A stretch of 64,000 bases of DNA from an uncultured Selenomonadales bacterium (GCA_947165295.1 CAMUZU010000010.1:1-64000); one strand, 5' to 3'; counted from the stretch's first letter, positions 9,159 through 17,795 are shown. Notes: generated by a model not told the origin, from the letters alone. Made by a program: numbers and translations.

Positions 9159-9188
9159 TCCCCAACGTGCGAAATGTTGGGGATTTTT
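9159..9188. terminator. Bidirectional terminator between rnc and the convergent gene
   Basis: TCCCCAAC and GTTGGGGA pair, with a run of A on the left and T on the right. It can serve rnc (+) and the convergent gene starting at 10197 (-). Confidence 0.85.
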
Positions 9189-9192
9189 TGAT

Positions 9193-10197
9193 TTAAATGT
9201 CTTCCCAAGCCTGCGAAACGTGTTTTCCGATGATGAATTTGATTTTTTCGAGCGAAAAAGGCGCGTCCTGAGCATCAAAATAGCCGATGTCGACGATTTT
9301 TGCCTGCGTAACGTCATTATTTCGGCCGACAGGCACGTCAACGAGGTCTCCGACGCTCAAAGTTTCGTCTTCGGCGCGGTAAGTGTAAGATTTATAATTG
9401 TTTTTGAATTGAACCTTGCACAAAATGATTTTTTCGGGGTCGATGCGTTGAATTTTTTCGGGTAAAAAGAGTTTTGCGGTCAAATCGGGCGTGAATGAGT
9501 GGATTTTTTCGGCGAAATCGACGATACCAGGCATGAAATCTTCGCTGAATTCGGTTTTGAACGTGATTGATGAGCCGTCATGCCGCGAAATCGAGCCTGA
9601 AAGCAAATTTTTGGCGTCATCGACGGGATTTATGTCGGTTTCGTCGAAAAAACGTTGACAAAAGTCGAGAAAATCGTTCGTGGAGTCCGTCGAAAGCCTG
9701 TAAACGTGCGTTGAAGCGGATTTTTCGATAATCAAGGCCTGTTGAACGCGATTTAAGGTCAATTTTTCGGAAAAAACGGTGTCGAAATCGGTTTTGCGGG
9801 ACAAAATCAGTTCGATTTGGTCAATTCTGTTGCCGTCGACGAAATTTATATCGGGAATTAGCGCGTCGAGCAGGTCGAGAAGCATTTCCCAGCCATCGGG
9901 GAATGCATCGAAGCCGTTTCCGCGATAAATTTGGCCGTTTCGTTTGAAAATCAAGCTCCAATGGACGCCGTTTGACGAATTTTCGCCGTAAAACGGTTGC
10001 CAATCGAAGATTTTCAGCGCGTCGAGGGTCTCAAGCCACGTTTTATCGAGTTGAACGCGTGAAATTTGCGATTTATCGACGTGAATCAGTTCGTTTCGCA
10101 AGATTTTGTACTCAATGAGCGTGTCATCGAAGGAAATTTCGACAGATTTATAACCGCGCAAGGCATTTCCGACGGTAAATTTCAAAAAACTGTTCAT
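9193..10197 (-). CDS. Uncharacterised 334-residue protein
   Basis: I do not recognise a family over the full length. The protein is soluble, without a signal peptide. The middle part has GVHWSLIFKRNGQIYRGNGF and FPDGWEMLLDLLDALIPDI, and the last 80 residues (FKNNYKSYTYRAEDETLSVG, then DLVDVPVGRNNDVTQAKIVD) read like a small beta-barrel in which a short flexible polar segment precedes VPVG, reminiscent of SH3-like or PriA N-terminal barrels. That is only a resemblance. A GGGAG Shine-Dalgarno lies inside the end of the upstream SIMPL gene, and the genes are directly adjacent, so they are translated from one message. Function unknown. Confidence 0.6.
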   Translation of the reverse strand: MNSFLKFTVGNALRGYKSVEISFDDTLIEYKILRNELIHVDKSQISRVQLDKTWLETLDALKIFDWQPFYGENSSNGVHWSLIFKRNGQIYRGNGFDAFPDGWEMLLDLLDALIPDINFVDGNRIDQIELILSRKTDFDTVFSEKLTLNRVQQALIIEKSASTHVYRLSTDSTNDFLDFCQRFFDETDINPVDDAKNLLSGSISRHDGSSITFKTEFSEDFMPGIVDFAEKIHSFTPDLTAKLFLPEKIQRIDPEKIILCKVQFKNNYKSYTYRAEDETLSVGDLVDVPVGRNNDVTQAKIVDIGYFDAQDAPFSLEKIKFIIGKHVSQAWEDI

Positions 10198-10842
10198 TTA
10201 TTCGATCTCCCAGAGAAAATCCGCCGAATCGGAGGCAATTAAGTCGTTTGGGCGGAAGTTGAACGCGGAATTTTCGTTTGCACCGACGAGAATTTCATTT
10301 TTAGCGTCGAAAACGGTCGGTTGGTAGCGAATTTCGAGCAAATTTCCGAGTTTGACGCCCGAAGCGGCGCACAAAATCTTCGCTTTACGTTGAGCATCGC
10401 GAGCGGCGGCCTTCAAAAGCTTGTCGGAGAGCGTTGCGGGGTCTTTTAGCGTGAAAACGACGGAAATTTTAGGCTGCGAGAGGCAATTTTTGACGGCGGA
10501 GAGCGCGAAATCGAGTTTTTGAGCGTCGAAATCGAAACTCAAGGCCAAATCGTGACGACAATCGAAGCCGACGAAGGTTTCACGCGATTTTTTTGCGTTA
10601 CCGTCGCGAAAATCTTCGCGTTCGTACTTTGAATCGACGTTGAAGGCGACAGTTTTCAAGTTTTCGGGCGAAAAACCGGCTTCAACGAGCGTTTCGCGCA
10701 AAATTTCGACTTGTTGAGCGGCGATTTTCATTGCGGACGAGTAATCGGGGTTGCAAGCGTTCAAAATCAGGTTCAAAACGACGAAATCGGGCGATTTAGC
10801 GACTTGAGCGGTGCCGACGACGTGAATTCTGCGTTCAGACAT
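10198..10842 (-). CDS. SIMPL domain protein (DUF541)
   Basis: A 214-residue protein of the SIMPL/DUF541 family: it opens with IHVVGTAQVAKSPDFVVLNL, the typical G-x-A-x-V-x-x-x-P-D entry. It carries LVEAGFSPENLKTVAFNVDS and closes with KLLKAAARDAQRKAKILCAASGVKLG, matching the conserved A-x-x-x-A-x-x-K-A-x-x-L-A segment. Unlike many members (for example periplasmic YggE) it has no signal peptide, so it is probably cytoplasmic. The ATG at 10842 has GGAGGGA 8 bases upstream. Its role is unclear; YggE-type proteins have been linked to oxidative stress. It is the first gene of a two-gene operon with the uncharacterised 334-residue protein. Confidence 0.8.
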   Translation of the reverse strand: MSERRIHVVGTAQVAKSPDFVVLNLILNACNPDYSSAMKIAAQQVEILRETLVEAGFSPENLKTVAFNVDSKYEREDFRDGNAKKSRETFVGFDCRHDLALSFDFDAQKLDFALSAVKNCLSQPKISVVFTLKDPATLSDKLLKAAARDAQRKAKILCAASGVKLGNLLEIRYQPTVFDAKNEILVGANENSAFNFRPNDLIASDSADFLWEIE

Positions 10843-10883
10843 AAAAAATCCCTCCAAAAAAGTTCTTCACGGCTAAATTCTAC

Positions 10884-10920
10884 AAAAAAAATTCCCTACC
10901 TGCACGAAAAAGCAGGCGGG
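10884..10920 (-). terminator. Terminator of the GNAT/epimerase/LicD operon
   Basis: On the minus strand CCCGCCTGC pairs with GTGCAGGTAGGG (imperfect) and is followed by AATTTTTTT. It lies after the GNAT stop codon. Confidence 0.65.
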
Positions 10921-10939
10921 AAGCAAAAAAATCGAGATT

Positions 10940-11398
10940 TTAATCGCGAATCATGGCAATTTCGTCGCAGTTGGCGAATTTTGGGCAGTCAATGCACTCT
11001 TTCCAGATTTTATGCGGCAGAGATTCTTTAGTTGTGAGCTGAAAACCGAGCGATTTAAAGAAATCCGGGCGATAAGTGAGCGTGAAAAACTTTTTTACGC
11101 CGACGGTGCGCCCTTCGAGCAAGAGTTTTTTGACGATAGCCGAGCCGATACCGTGCCGCGAAAAGTTTTCGTCGACTGCCATTGAGCGAACTTCGGCCAA
11201 TTCGTGCCAAATCAAGTGAAGTGCGCCGACTCCGACGATTTTTTTCGACGAAACCTCTTCGGCAACGACGAATTCGCGCAAAGTTTCGTAAAGCGTGCTG
11301 TGCGGTTTGGGCAACATGAGCCCTTGCGACGCGTAAACCGCGATTAAATCGTGAATTTCGTCGACGTCCGCGAACGTCGGCTTGCGATAAACGAACAT
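10940..11398 (-). CDS. GNAT N-acetyltransferase, ArgA-like short form
   Basis: A 152-residue GNAT protein. The acetyl-CoA-binding region reads VRSMAVDENFSRHGIGSAIV (the R/Q-x-x-G-x-G/A loop) near residue 70, followed by FFTLTYRPDFFKSLGF. The C-terminal KIWKECIDCPKFANCDEIAM with three cysteines is characteristic of stand-alone N-acetylglutamate synthase-like proteins, the first step of arginine biosynthesis. Assignment to glutamate acetylation is family-based and moderately sure. It is the last gene of the minus-strand operon with the epimerase, cytidylyltransferase and LicD genes, 4 bases from the epimerase stop, with AAGGTGAT as Shine-Dalgarno. A role in acetylating the sugar made by those neighbours is an alternative. 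Confidence 0.65.
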   Translation of the reverse strand: MFVYRKPTFADVDEIHDLIAVYASQGLMLPKPHSTLYETLREFVVAEEVSSKKIVGVGALHLIWHELAEVRSMAVDENFSRHGIGSAIVKKLLLEGRTVGVKKFFTLTYRPDFFKSLGFQLTTKESLPHKIWKECIDCPKFANCDEIAMIRD

Positions 11399-11402
11399 TT
11401 AA

Positions 11403-12461
11403 TCACCTTTTGACAAGCGAACGCAAAATTTCGACGGTTTTCTTGACGCCCGAACGCGTATCGTCTTTCGGAAGCCAGCCGAGCCCGCGAATTTTGTCGT
11501 TCGGCATAATCGCGTTGACCGCCGTGGAAAAACCTTTGCGCTGAATTTCGTCGGGCAACCGGAAAATGACTTTGCGCCCGTTCAAGCCGCTGATATATTC
11601 GGCAATCTCGCGCAGAGACAGAATTTCGCTTGAGTCGGCGACGTTGTACGCTTCGCCGCAGGTACCGTTGAGCAGGCAATACAAAATCCCGCTGACCGCA
11701 TCCGCCGCGTAACAGTAGGAGAACTTCGGCAGACCTTGACTTTTGAGCACAATGTCTTCGCCGCGAACGCCGTTCATGATAAATTCGCTCATGGCTTTTG
11801 AATCGTCAAGGCGAATCGTCGCGCCGTAAACTCTCGACAGGCGGGCAATTGTGACGTCAAGCCCGTGTTGACTGATGTACGCCTGACAGAGAGCCTCGCC
11901 GGCACGTTTGCTTTCGGGGTAACCTGCGCGAAGCGTGTTGCAGTCAATGTATCCGCAATATTTTTCGTCGAAAGTATCTTCGGGACGCAAAGCCTTGCCG
12001 TAAATTTCGACGCTCGACACGAAAACGAAGCGCGAAACATTTTTCATGCGACAGAACTCAAGCAAGTTGTGCGTGCCCAAAATATTCGCGGTCATTGTGC
12101 CGACGGGGTCAGCCGAATATTGCAACGGGTGAGTGTTGCTCGCCGCGTGAATCACGAAGTCGACATGTTCGGCAAGTTCAATCGGATTGTTCACGTCCAG
12201 CTTGATGAAGCAAAAATTTTTGTCGCCCGCGTAATCGGCGAACCTTTGTGCGGAAATTTTTTCGTTGCGACCTGCGGCAAGAACCGTCAAGTTCAAGCCG
12301 TCGTCGCGATTTTTCTTCATGAGCGAATCGACAAGAACCGTGCCGATTAAACCCGTCGCGCCCGTCAACAGCAACGTCTTGTTAGCAAGTTTCTGCCACG
12401 GAAGATTTTCGGCGGCAATGTTCGCAATGTCCGCCGCGTAAAGTTCATGCTTTATGTACAC
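11403..12461 (-). CDS. NAD-dependent epimerase/dehydratase (extended SDR)
   Basis: A 352-residue Rossmann-fold protein with LLLTGATGLIGTVLVDSL near residue 30 (the GxxGxxG NAD-binding motif), FVFVSSVEIYG near 145 and AGYPESKRAGE (the catalytic Y-x-x-x-K) near 180. These are the marks of the extended short-chain dehydrogenases that epimerise or dehydrate nucleotide sugars. It follows an IspD/TarI-like cytidylyltransferase by 9 bases and the LicD gene further upstream, so the substrate is probably a CDP-activated sugar or alditol used for a surface glycan. The exact reaction is not deducible. Confidence 0.78.
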   Translation of the reverse strand: MYIKHELYAADIANIAAENLPWQKLANKTLLLTGATGLIGTVLVDSLMKKNRDDGLNLTVLAAGRNEKISAQRFADYAGDKNFCFIKLDVNNPIELAEHVDFVIHAASNTHPLQYSADPVGTMTANILGTHNLLEFCRMKNVSRFVFVSSVEIYGKALRPEDTFDEKYCGYIDCNTLRAGYPESKRAGEALCQAYISQHGLDVTIARLSRVYGATIRLDDSKAMSEFIMNGVRGEDIVLKSQGLPKFSYCYAADAVSGILYCLLNGTCGEAYNVADSSEILSLREIAEYISGLNGRKVIFRLPDEIQRKGFSTAVNAIMPNDKIRGLGWLPKDDTRSGVKKTVEILRSLVKR

Positions 12462-12470
12462 GTCGCCACC

Positions 12471-13190
12471 TCACTTGAGCCAGGAAGTTTTCTTCGCGGC
12501 AAGGAGCGCTTTGAACAGCTCGATGTCGTCAACCGTCGTGATTTTGATGTTGCGGTCGGAACCGCTCGCAAAATAAAGCGTCTCGCCCAAGTCAACCATC
12601 ATTGTGTTGGTGTACGACGAACCGTAAATGCCGATCTCCTCGGCGAAAGCTTTTTCGTAAGCCCAAAACAACTTGCCGAACTTGTAAGCCTGCGGAGTTT
12701 GCACGCGGCGCAACGTGTCACGAACAATGTATTCGTGCGTCGAAAATTCGTCGGCCTTCTTGAAGATCTGTTCGTTGTACGGCAGACTGGTGACGCCGTT
12801 GCCGAACTTGCGACACGTGGCGATAACGTCGGACAAAACTTCCTCGTCGACAAGCGGGCGAATGCCGTCGTGCACAATGACAATGTCGTCGTCGGAGCAG
12901 ATGTCTTTGAGCGCGAAGACACCGTTGCGGCAAGACTCCTGAACGGTCGCGCCGCCGTTGACAATCTTCGTGAGCTTCGTGATGTTGTATTGACGCGAAT
13001 AAGCGCGCAAAATGTCCTGCCAACCGTCAAGGCAAACGACGACAATTCCGTCAACTTCGGGGTGTTTCTGGAAATTCTCCAGCGTGTAAATGATTATCGG
13101 CTTGTCGTGCACGTTGATAAATTGCTTCGGGATGTCTTGACGCGTGCGCTGTCCTTTGCCCGACGCGAGAATCAATGCGTAAGTGCTCAT
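12471..13190 (-). CDS. IspD/TarI-like cytidylyltransferase
   Basis: A 239-residue nucleotidyltransferase. It starts TYALILASGKGQRTRQDIPK, matching the CTP-binding glycine-rich loop and PKQ of IspD and TarI, and has IVIVHDGIRPLV and RRVQTPQAYKF, both conserved in that family. IspD makes CDP-methylerythritol; TarI makes CDP-ribitol. Between an SDR gene and a LicD gene, a role in activating an alditol or similar group for surface-glycan decoration is more likely than isoprenoid synthesis, but both stay open. The ATG at 13190 fits the family N-terminus. GGAGG lies at 13223-13227, overlapping an in-frame GTG at 13223 and 32 bases upstream of the ATG, so the start is uncertain. Confidence 0.75.
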   Translation of the reverse strand: MSTYALILASGKGQRTRQDIPKQFINVHDKPIIIYTLENFQKHPEVDGIVVVCLDGWQDILRAYSRQYNITKLTKIVNGGATVQESCRNGVFALKDICSDDDIVIVHDGIRPLVDEEVLSDVIATCRKFGNGVTSLPYNEQIFKKADEFSTHEYIVRDTLRRVQTPQAYKFGKLFWAYEKAFAEEIGIYGSSYTNTMMVDLGETLYFASGSDRNIKITTVDDIELFKALLAAKKTSWLK

Positions 13191-13232
13191 AAAAAATTCG
13201 CGGCCGAATTCGCCGCAATTCACCTCCGAAAA

Positions 13233-14306
13233 TTATTTGCCGGTCGTCGCCTTGTAGTAGTCGGCGTAAGAAATGTCCGCGCTGTAAGTTGCAACGTGCG
13301 TGTGCGTCATGATGAGCTTGTGCCAATCGCCGTAAAAGGTCGACAGCACGCCGTCGAAATTTTTTGGCGCGGGAACTTCGATTTTCTCGAACGGCAGATA
13401 AGTCACGCCGTCGAAGTCTTTGCGGTTGTAGAACTTTTGTCCGCGAACGATACACCAGTCGCGCAGGTCGCCGATTCGTTCCGACGCAAAGAAATTTTTC
13501 GCCAAGAAGTCTTCAAGGTACGTGCCGCGACGATTGTACGGCAACGCGATAAATTTGCGCAAGTCGTCGTAGCTCACGCCGAGCGGTTGATTTTTTTCCA
13601 TCGACGCACGAATCATTTCGGGATGTGTAGCCGCGATAAACAGTATCCGCGCCGTTTGGAAGATTGCCGCGTGTTTTTCGTCGGCGAACGGCGGCAACGG
13701 GTCAAGCGGGAAGATGTCCAGCCAAATGCCCTGATTCACGTTGCGGCGTTCGGGGAACTCCAGAAACAGCGTGCGGTCGTCGCGGATTTTTATTATCGGG
13801 AAGAACGGCGCGTGCACGGGAAACTTTTTTATCTGGTCGGCGGAAATGAGCGGCAACGATTCATCTGCAAGCGCGGACGGTTCGTCGGTCTCAAGTCGGA
13901 AATCGTGCCAGAACTCAACCGAAAACGGCGGCTTGACTTCCGTCGCGATAATTCGACGAAGCTTTTCGTATTCGGGGCGCAACATTGCAACATCAACGTC
14001 GTCGTCCCACGGAATGAAACCTTTGTGTCGTACCGCGCCGAGGAGCGTCCCGCCGATAGCAAACCAGCGCAGGTCGTGTTTCTTGCACAAACGGGCGAAT
14101 TCGTTAATCAAGCCGATTTGCACGTTCCACAACTTTTTTCGTTGGCTTGTGACGAGGAAACCGTTGCGCATTTCGTCGCGGTCAATGTCGTCGACAAAAA
14201 CTTCACGCGTCGACAGCAGGCGATTCTGTTCGCGGAGCAAGTCGTTTTGTTCGCGCAGAAGTTTATTTTGTCGGGCAAGCTCTTTAAGTTTATCGGACTC
14301 TTTCAA
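13233..14306 (-). CDS. LicD family phosphotransferase
   Basis: A 357-residue LicD protein. The nucleotidyltransferase-like core shows IGGTLLGAVRHKGFIPWDDD near residue 85, with the metal-binding DDDVD. The first 45 residues form a predicted coiled coil (LRQEN/LLREQN repeats). LicD proteins transfer phosphocholine or related phospho-alditols from a CDP carrier to cell-surface glycans. With the IspD-like and SDR genes immediately downstream, this operon likely makes and attaches a CDP-linked group. The TTG start at 14306 is chosen because GGAGG lies 7 bases upstream and the open frame before it has no better start. Confidence 0.82.
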   Translation of the reverse strand: MKESDKLKELARQNKLLREQNDLLREQNRLLSTREVFVDDIDRDEMRNGFLVTSQRKKLWNVQIGLINEFARLCKKHDLRWFAIGGTLLGAVRHKGFIPWDDDVDVAMLRPEYEKLRRIIATEVKPPFSVEFWHDFRLETDEPSALADESLPLISADQIKKFPVHAPFFPIIKIRDDRTLFLEFPERRNVNQGIWLDIFPLDPLPPFADEKHAAIFQTARILFIAATHPEMIRASMEKNQPLGVSYDDLRKFIALPYNRRGTYLEDFLAKNFFASERIGDLRDWCIVRGQKFYNRKDFDGVTYLPFEKIEVPAPKNFDGVLSTFYGDWHKLIMTHTHVATYSADISYADYYKATTGK

Positions 14307-14364
14307 GGCAACACCTCCAAAATCTGCGGCGAATTCTATCACAGCGGGCGAACGCTTGCAACGT

Positions 14365-14880
14365 TCAAAACTCAATGCCGGCTTGTGCGGTGACGCCTTG
14401 TCGGAACGGGTGCTTGACGAGTTTCATTTCCGTGACCAAGTCTGCGGCATCAATCAGTTCAGGCAAAGCGTCGCGCCCCGTGAAGACCAGGTGCAATGTC
14501 GGCGGACGAACTTCAAGCAGCGACAGAACTTCCGACGCGTCGACGAGCCCGAACTTCACCGCGTAATTGATTTCGTCGAGGATGATTAAATCCCACGCGC
14601 CCGACGAAATTTCAGCACGTGCCAAGTCGATTGCCTCACGCGCAGCTTTGAGTTGTTCGGCGAAATTTTCTTCGGTGACGAAGCCGAGCCCGCATTGTTT
14701 GACTTCGATGCCCAAAGTTTTCAGCGCGACGAGTTCGCCCGAAAGTTTGCGTCCCTTGATGAACTGCAGAATCAAAACTTTCAAGCCCGCGCCGAACGCC
14801 CGAATTGCCAAACCGAGCGCGGCGGTCGTTTTGCCTTTGCCGTCGCCCGTGTGCACGATAACAAGTCCGCGTCTGTCCAT
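14365..14880 (-). CDS. cobO: Corrinoid (cob(I)alamin) adenosyltransferase, CobO/BtuR type
   Basis: A 171-residue P-loop enzyme that adenosylates corrinoids in cobalamin synthesis or salvage. The N-terminus LVIVHTGDGKGKTTAALGLA carries the family's unusual P-loop (GDGKGKTT), followed by GLKVLILQFIKG near residue 33 and DLIILDEINYAV near 95. The length is normal. GGAGGCG stands before the ATG. It is the first gene on the minus strand at this point, divergent from the DUF262 gene; I see no cobalamin riboswitch in the 87-base gap. The other cobalamin gene in the window, cobK, lies 37 kb away. Confidence 0.9.
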   Translation of the reverse strand: MDRRGLVIVHTGDGKGKTTAALGLAIRAFGAGLKVLILQFIKGRKLSGELVALKTLGIEVKQCGLGFVTEENFAEQLKAAREAIDLARAEISSGAWDLIILDEINYAVKFGLVDASEVLSLLEVRPPTLHLVFTGRDALPELIDAADLVTEMKLVKHPFRQGVTAQAGIEF

Positions 14881-14967
14881 GTCAACGCCTCCGAAGTTTT
14901 TCCGAAGTATATCACGAAAGCGGCGGGTGTGTTACAATTGGCGAAAACTTTTCGGAGATGTTGACCA

Positions 14968-17022
14968 ATGCAAGCAAACCACGACAAGTTCAGCGCGTTT
15001 ATCGAAGGCTCCAAGACGTTCGTCGTGCCCGTTTATCAGCGCAATTACGATTGGACGGTCGCCAACTGCAAACAACTATTCGCCGACATGACCGAGGCCG
15101 TCGAGCAAAACAAGTCGCACTTCGTCGGCACGATCGTTCACCAGAAAAATTCCGTCGACGACATCTATCAAGAGTTCGTCATAATCGACGGACAACAGCG
15201 AATCACCAGCTTGATTTTGTTTGCCCGTGCGCTGTGTGACTTTGCCGACGAAAATCTGCGCGACGACCTGCGTTCGGCGTTCATTGTGCACACGCGAGGC
15301 AGACTGCGCGGCACGTGCAAGTTGCACCCGACCGAATTCGACGCATCGACTTTCGCGAAGATTATCGACGGCGATACAAACTTCACCGACAACGAAAAGT
15401 CTTCCGCCATGTACAGGAACTTCGCTTACTTCCGCGACGCAATCGCACAGTCACCGCTGTCGCCCGACAAACTTCAAACCGCGTTGCACAAGCTCAACGT
15501 CGTTGTCATCTGCTTGGACGACGAAAACCCGCAAGAAATTTTCGAGTCGCTCAACTCAACCGGGCTTGACCTCACGCAGGCGGATTTGATTCGCAACTAC
15601 CTGCTCATGTCGCTTTCGTCCGCGCAACAGGAGTCGCTGTACAAAAATTATTGGCTGCGAATCGAAGAGCTTCTGCGTCCGTCGGGCAACGTGGAAAATT
15701 TCATCACGCAGTACATGATAACCCGCCGCAAGTCCAACGCCGTCAAGCAGGAACAGCTGAGCAAGCAGAAACTTTACGCGCCGTTCAAAGTTTATTTCGA
15801 GAAGTACTTCGGCACCGCACGCACGGAAGAGTTTCTGCGCGAGCTGTTGCGTTACGCAAAATTTTTCCGACGCTGTATCTTCGACGAGAGCGACGAGTTC
15901 AACGAACTGCCCGCGCTTGAACAAAAGTTTTACGAGCTGACGTTTCTGCTCAAGGCAGTCAACGCGCCGATTATTTTGATGTACCTGCTTAACCGACACG
16001 AACGCGGCGATTTCGACACGGCGACGTTTGCAAAGTTTGTCGACGCGCTGATTTCGCTTGCGTTCCGTTCCAAAGCTTGCGGCAAAAGCTTGATAACTCA
16101 ACAGTTCGCGGGCAACGTGCTTGCGCGGCTGGACAGGTCTCCGCTGACCGTCGAGAACTTTTGGAAGGCGATAACCTTCGGCAAGGGCGACCGAGCTTTT
16201 CCGAGCGACGCGACGTTTCAGGCGGCTTTGACGAGCAGCGAGTTGCCCGACCGCTTGAAGTCCAACGACTGCAAATATTTCCTGTACGCGACGGAACGCC
16301 ACAAACACACGTCGAATTTGCCTGCGTATTCGTCGAGCGTCGTCGAAGAAATTTTGCCGTCGAAGCCGAACAAAGACTGGAAAATTTATCTGCAGACGCG
16401 TGGCGACTTGCACTCCGCCGAAGCGTGGAGCAAGACGTTGGGCAACTTGACGCTTGCCGAGAGCAAAGTTGGTGCCAAAGACCTTTTCAACATCAAAAAA
16501 ACCCGTTACGCGCAGTCAAGCTTTTCGTGCACGCGGGCATTGACGAGTTATTCGGATTGGACGAGCAAGCAAATTCAGGCACGGGCGAAACGTTTGGCTG
16601 TCGACGCGCTCAAGATTTGGACGTTGCCCGACGAGTTCAACGCGCTTGTTCAACGCAACGAAAACATTTTCTCGCTTGATGATGACTTCAGCAAGCTGAC
16701 CGGCAAGAAACCCGCGACGCTGTCAATCGCCGGCAACGAAATTCAAATGCCGCATTGGAATCACATGTTGCGCGAAATCGTTCGGCAACTTTATGCGCAC
16801 GACAAAGACGCCTTCCGCCGCGCCGCGAAACAAGACAACGTCCGCAAAAGTTTGTTCACCGCGACACCGACGGATTTCAAAATCGACGACGGCTTTTACA
16901 TGACGAGTAAATTCGACACGAAAGTTTGTTTGACCTTCGCCAAAATCCTCACGGAAAATTTCGACGCGCTGGGCGGCACAAACTTTAAATCCGAAATTTG
17001 GTTCACACTTCGAGCGGAATGA
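14968..17022 (+). CDS. DUF262/DUF1524 (GmrSD-like) protein with altered nuclease motif
   Basis: A 684-residue protein. The N-terminal DUF262 (ParB/Srx-like) domain has FVVPVYQRNYDW at 18-29 and IIDGQQRITSL at 72-82, then EIFESLNSTGLDLTQADLIR near 190. The C-terminal DUF1524 region retains WSKTLGNLTLAESK near 490 and WTSKQIQARAKRLA near 530. However, the catalytic histidine of the family EHILP motif is glutamate: residues 460-464 read EEILP. About 130 further residues follow as an extra domain. GmrSD proteins are modification-dependent restriction enzymes acting on glucosylated hydroxymethylcytosine DNA. Loss of the histidine suggests no nuclease activity or a changed role. It is a lone gene, convergent and overlapping with yigZ by 20 bases. 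Confidence 0.8.
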   Translation: MQANHDKFSAFIEGSKTFVVPVYQRNYDWTVANCKQLFADMTEAVEQNKSHFVGTIVHQKNSVDDIYQEFVIIDGQQRITSLILFARALCDFADENLRDDLRSAFIVHTRGRLRGTCKLHPTEFDASTFAKIIDGDTNFTDNEKSSAMYRNFAYFRDAIAQSPLSPDKLQTALHKLNVVVICLDDENPQEIFESLNSTGLDLTQADLIRNYLLMSLSSAQQESLYKNYWLRIEELLRPSGNVENFITQYMITRRKSNAVKQEQLSKQKLYAPFKVYFEKYFGTARTEEFLRELLRYAKFFRRCIFDESDEFNELPALEQKFYELTFLLKAVNAPIILMYLLNRHERGDFDTATFAKFVDALISLAFRSKACGKSLITQQFAGNVLARLDRSPLTVENFWKAITFGKGDRAFPSDATFQAALTSSELPDRLKSNDCKYFLYATERHKHTSNLPAYSSSVVEEILPSKPNKDWKIYLQTRGDLHSAEAWSKTLGNLTLAESKVGAKDLFNIKKTRYAQSSFSCTRALTSYSDWTSKQIQARAKRLAVDALKIWTLPDEFNALVQRNENIFSLDDDFSKLTGKKPATLSIAGNEIQMPHWNHMLREIVRQLYAHDKDAFRRAAKQDNVRKSLFTATPTDFKIDDGFYMTSKFDTKVCLTFAKILTENFDALGGTNFKSEIWFTLRAE

Positions 17023-17638
17023 CAACTTCGCCGACTTCTTCGCACAGGAAATTCGCGGCGGTCAAGTCGTTCAGCTCTGACAAAAAACCTTCGACATCTG
17101 CGGGCAACAGCAAAACTTCCGTCGTCACGACATCGGCATAATCGGTGTTCGCGACGCGGATTTTTTTGTTGCGCAGAAAATTTTCGACCGTCGCCAGAAA
17201 GTTATATTCGAGCGTCAACGAAAGCTTGCGGAAGGCAGTCATTTCGACGATTTTTGACGCCGCGACGCCCAAAGCCGCCGTGTGCGAATAAGCGCGAATC
17301 AGTCCGCCCGCACCGAGCTTGATGCCGCCGAAATATCGCGTGACGACAGCCGCGCAGTCCGTGAGCGAATTCTTCTTGAGCGTCTCCAAAATCGGGTTGC
17401 CCGCCGTGCCGCCCGGTTCGCCGTCGTCGTTGGATTTTTGTTTGTCGCCGCGTTCGCCGAGAATCCACGCCGAACAGTTGTGCGTCGCGTCGAAATACTT
17501 TTTCTTGACCGCCTGAACGAATTCGCGAGCGGAAGTTTCATCGTCGACGTGCCGAATGTGCGCAAGAAATTTCGACTTGTTGATTTCGTAAGCCGCGCCG
17601 AAAACTTCGCCGTCCGCGACCGTCCGAAAGTTCGTCAT
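17003..17638 (-). CDS. yigZ: YigZ/IMPACT family protein
   Basis: A 211-residue protein of the YigZ/UPF0029 (IMPACT) family. The family signature is clear: KSKFLAHIRHV near residue 22, DDGEPGGTAGNPIL near 70 and VVTRYFGGIKLGAGGLIRAY near 97. The C-terminal 70 residues form the ferredoxin-like second domain. Bacterial YigZ function is unsettled; eukaryotic IMPACT affects translation control. The 3' end overlaps that of the DUF262 gene on the other strand. Confidence 0.88.
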   Translation of the reverse strand: MTNFRTVADGEVFGAAYEINKSKFLAHIRHVDDETSAREFVQAVKKKYFDATHNCSAWILGERGDKQKSNDDGEPGGTAGNPILETLKKNSLTDCAAVVTRYFGGIKLGAGGLIRAYSHTAALGVAASKIVEMTAFRKLSLTLEYNFLATVENFLRNKKIRVANTDYADVVTTEVLLLPADVEGFLSELNDLTAANFLCEEVGEVVIPLEV

Positions 17639-17682
17639 GCTATCACCTCACAAGAGAAAGTCCGCAACCGCAACGTAACTCC

Positions 17683-17788
17683 GGCCGTCATGGATGACGG
17701 CCGCTTTCGCCCGCGTTGAAACCCGGAAGGTTTCACTGCGGGCGCGGTTTTCTTTGGTTACTTTCTTTTGCCGCCAAAAGAAAGTAAC
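17683..17788 (+). repeat. Three-hairpin intergenic repeat, copy 1
   Basis: Hairpin 1 is GGCCGTCATGGATGACGGCC (17683-17702). Hairpin 2 is 17708-17744, CGCCCGC...GCGGGCG with inner TGAAACC/GGTTTCA. Hairpin 3 is 17757-17788, GTTACTTTCTTTTG paired with CAAAAGAAAGTAAC. It lies between yigZ and hemW. The same element occurs six more times in the window. Confidence 0.9.
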
Positions 17789-17795
17789 GTAAAAC

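Noticed and set aside
12447..14393. A 648-codon open frame on the plus strand
   Set aside because: It runs antisense through the epimerase end, cytidylyltransferase and LicD genes, which carry clear motifs and ribosome binding sites. The long frame follows from their codon bias, and its translation resembles nothing.
14881..14967. A cobalamin riboswitch between cobO and the divergent gene
   Set aside because: The gap is only 87 bases and lacks the B12-box and the required structured length.
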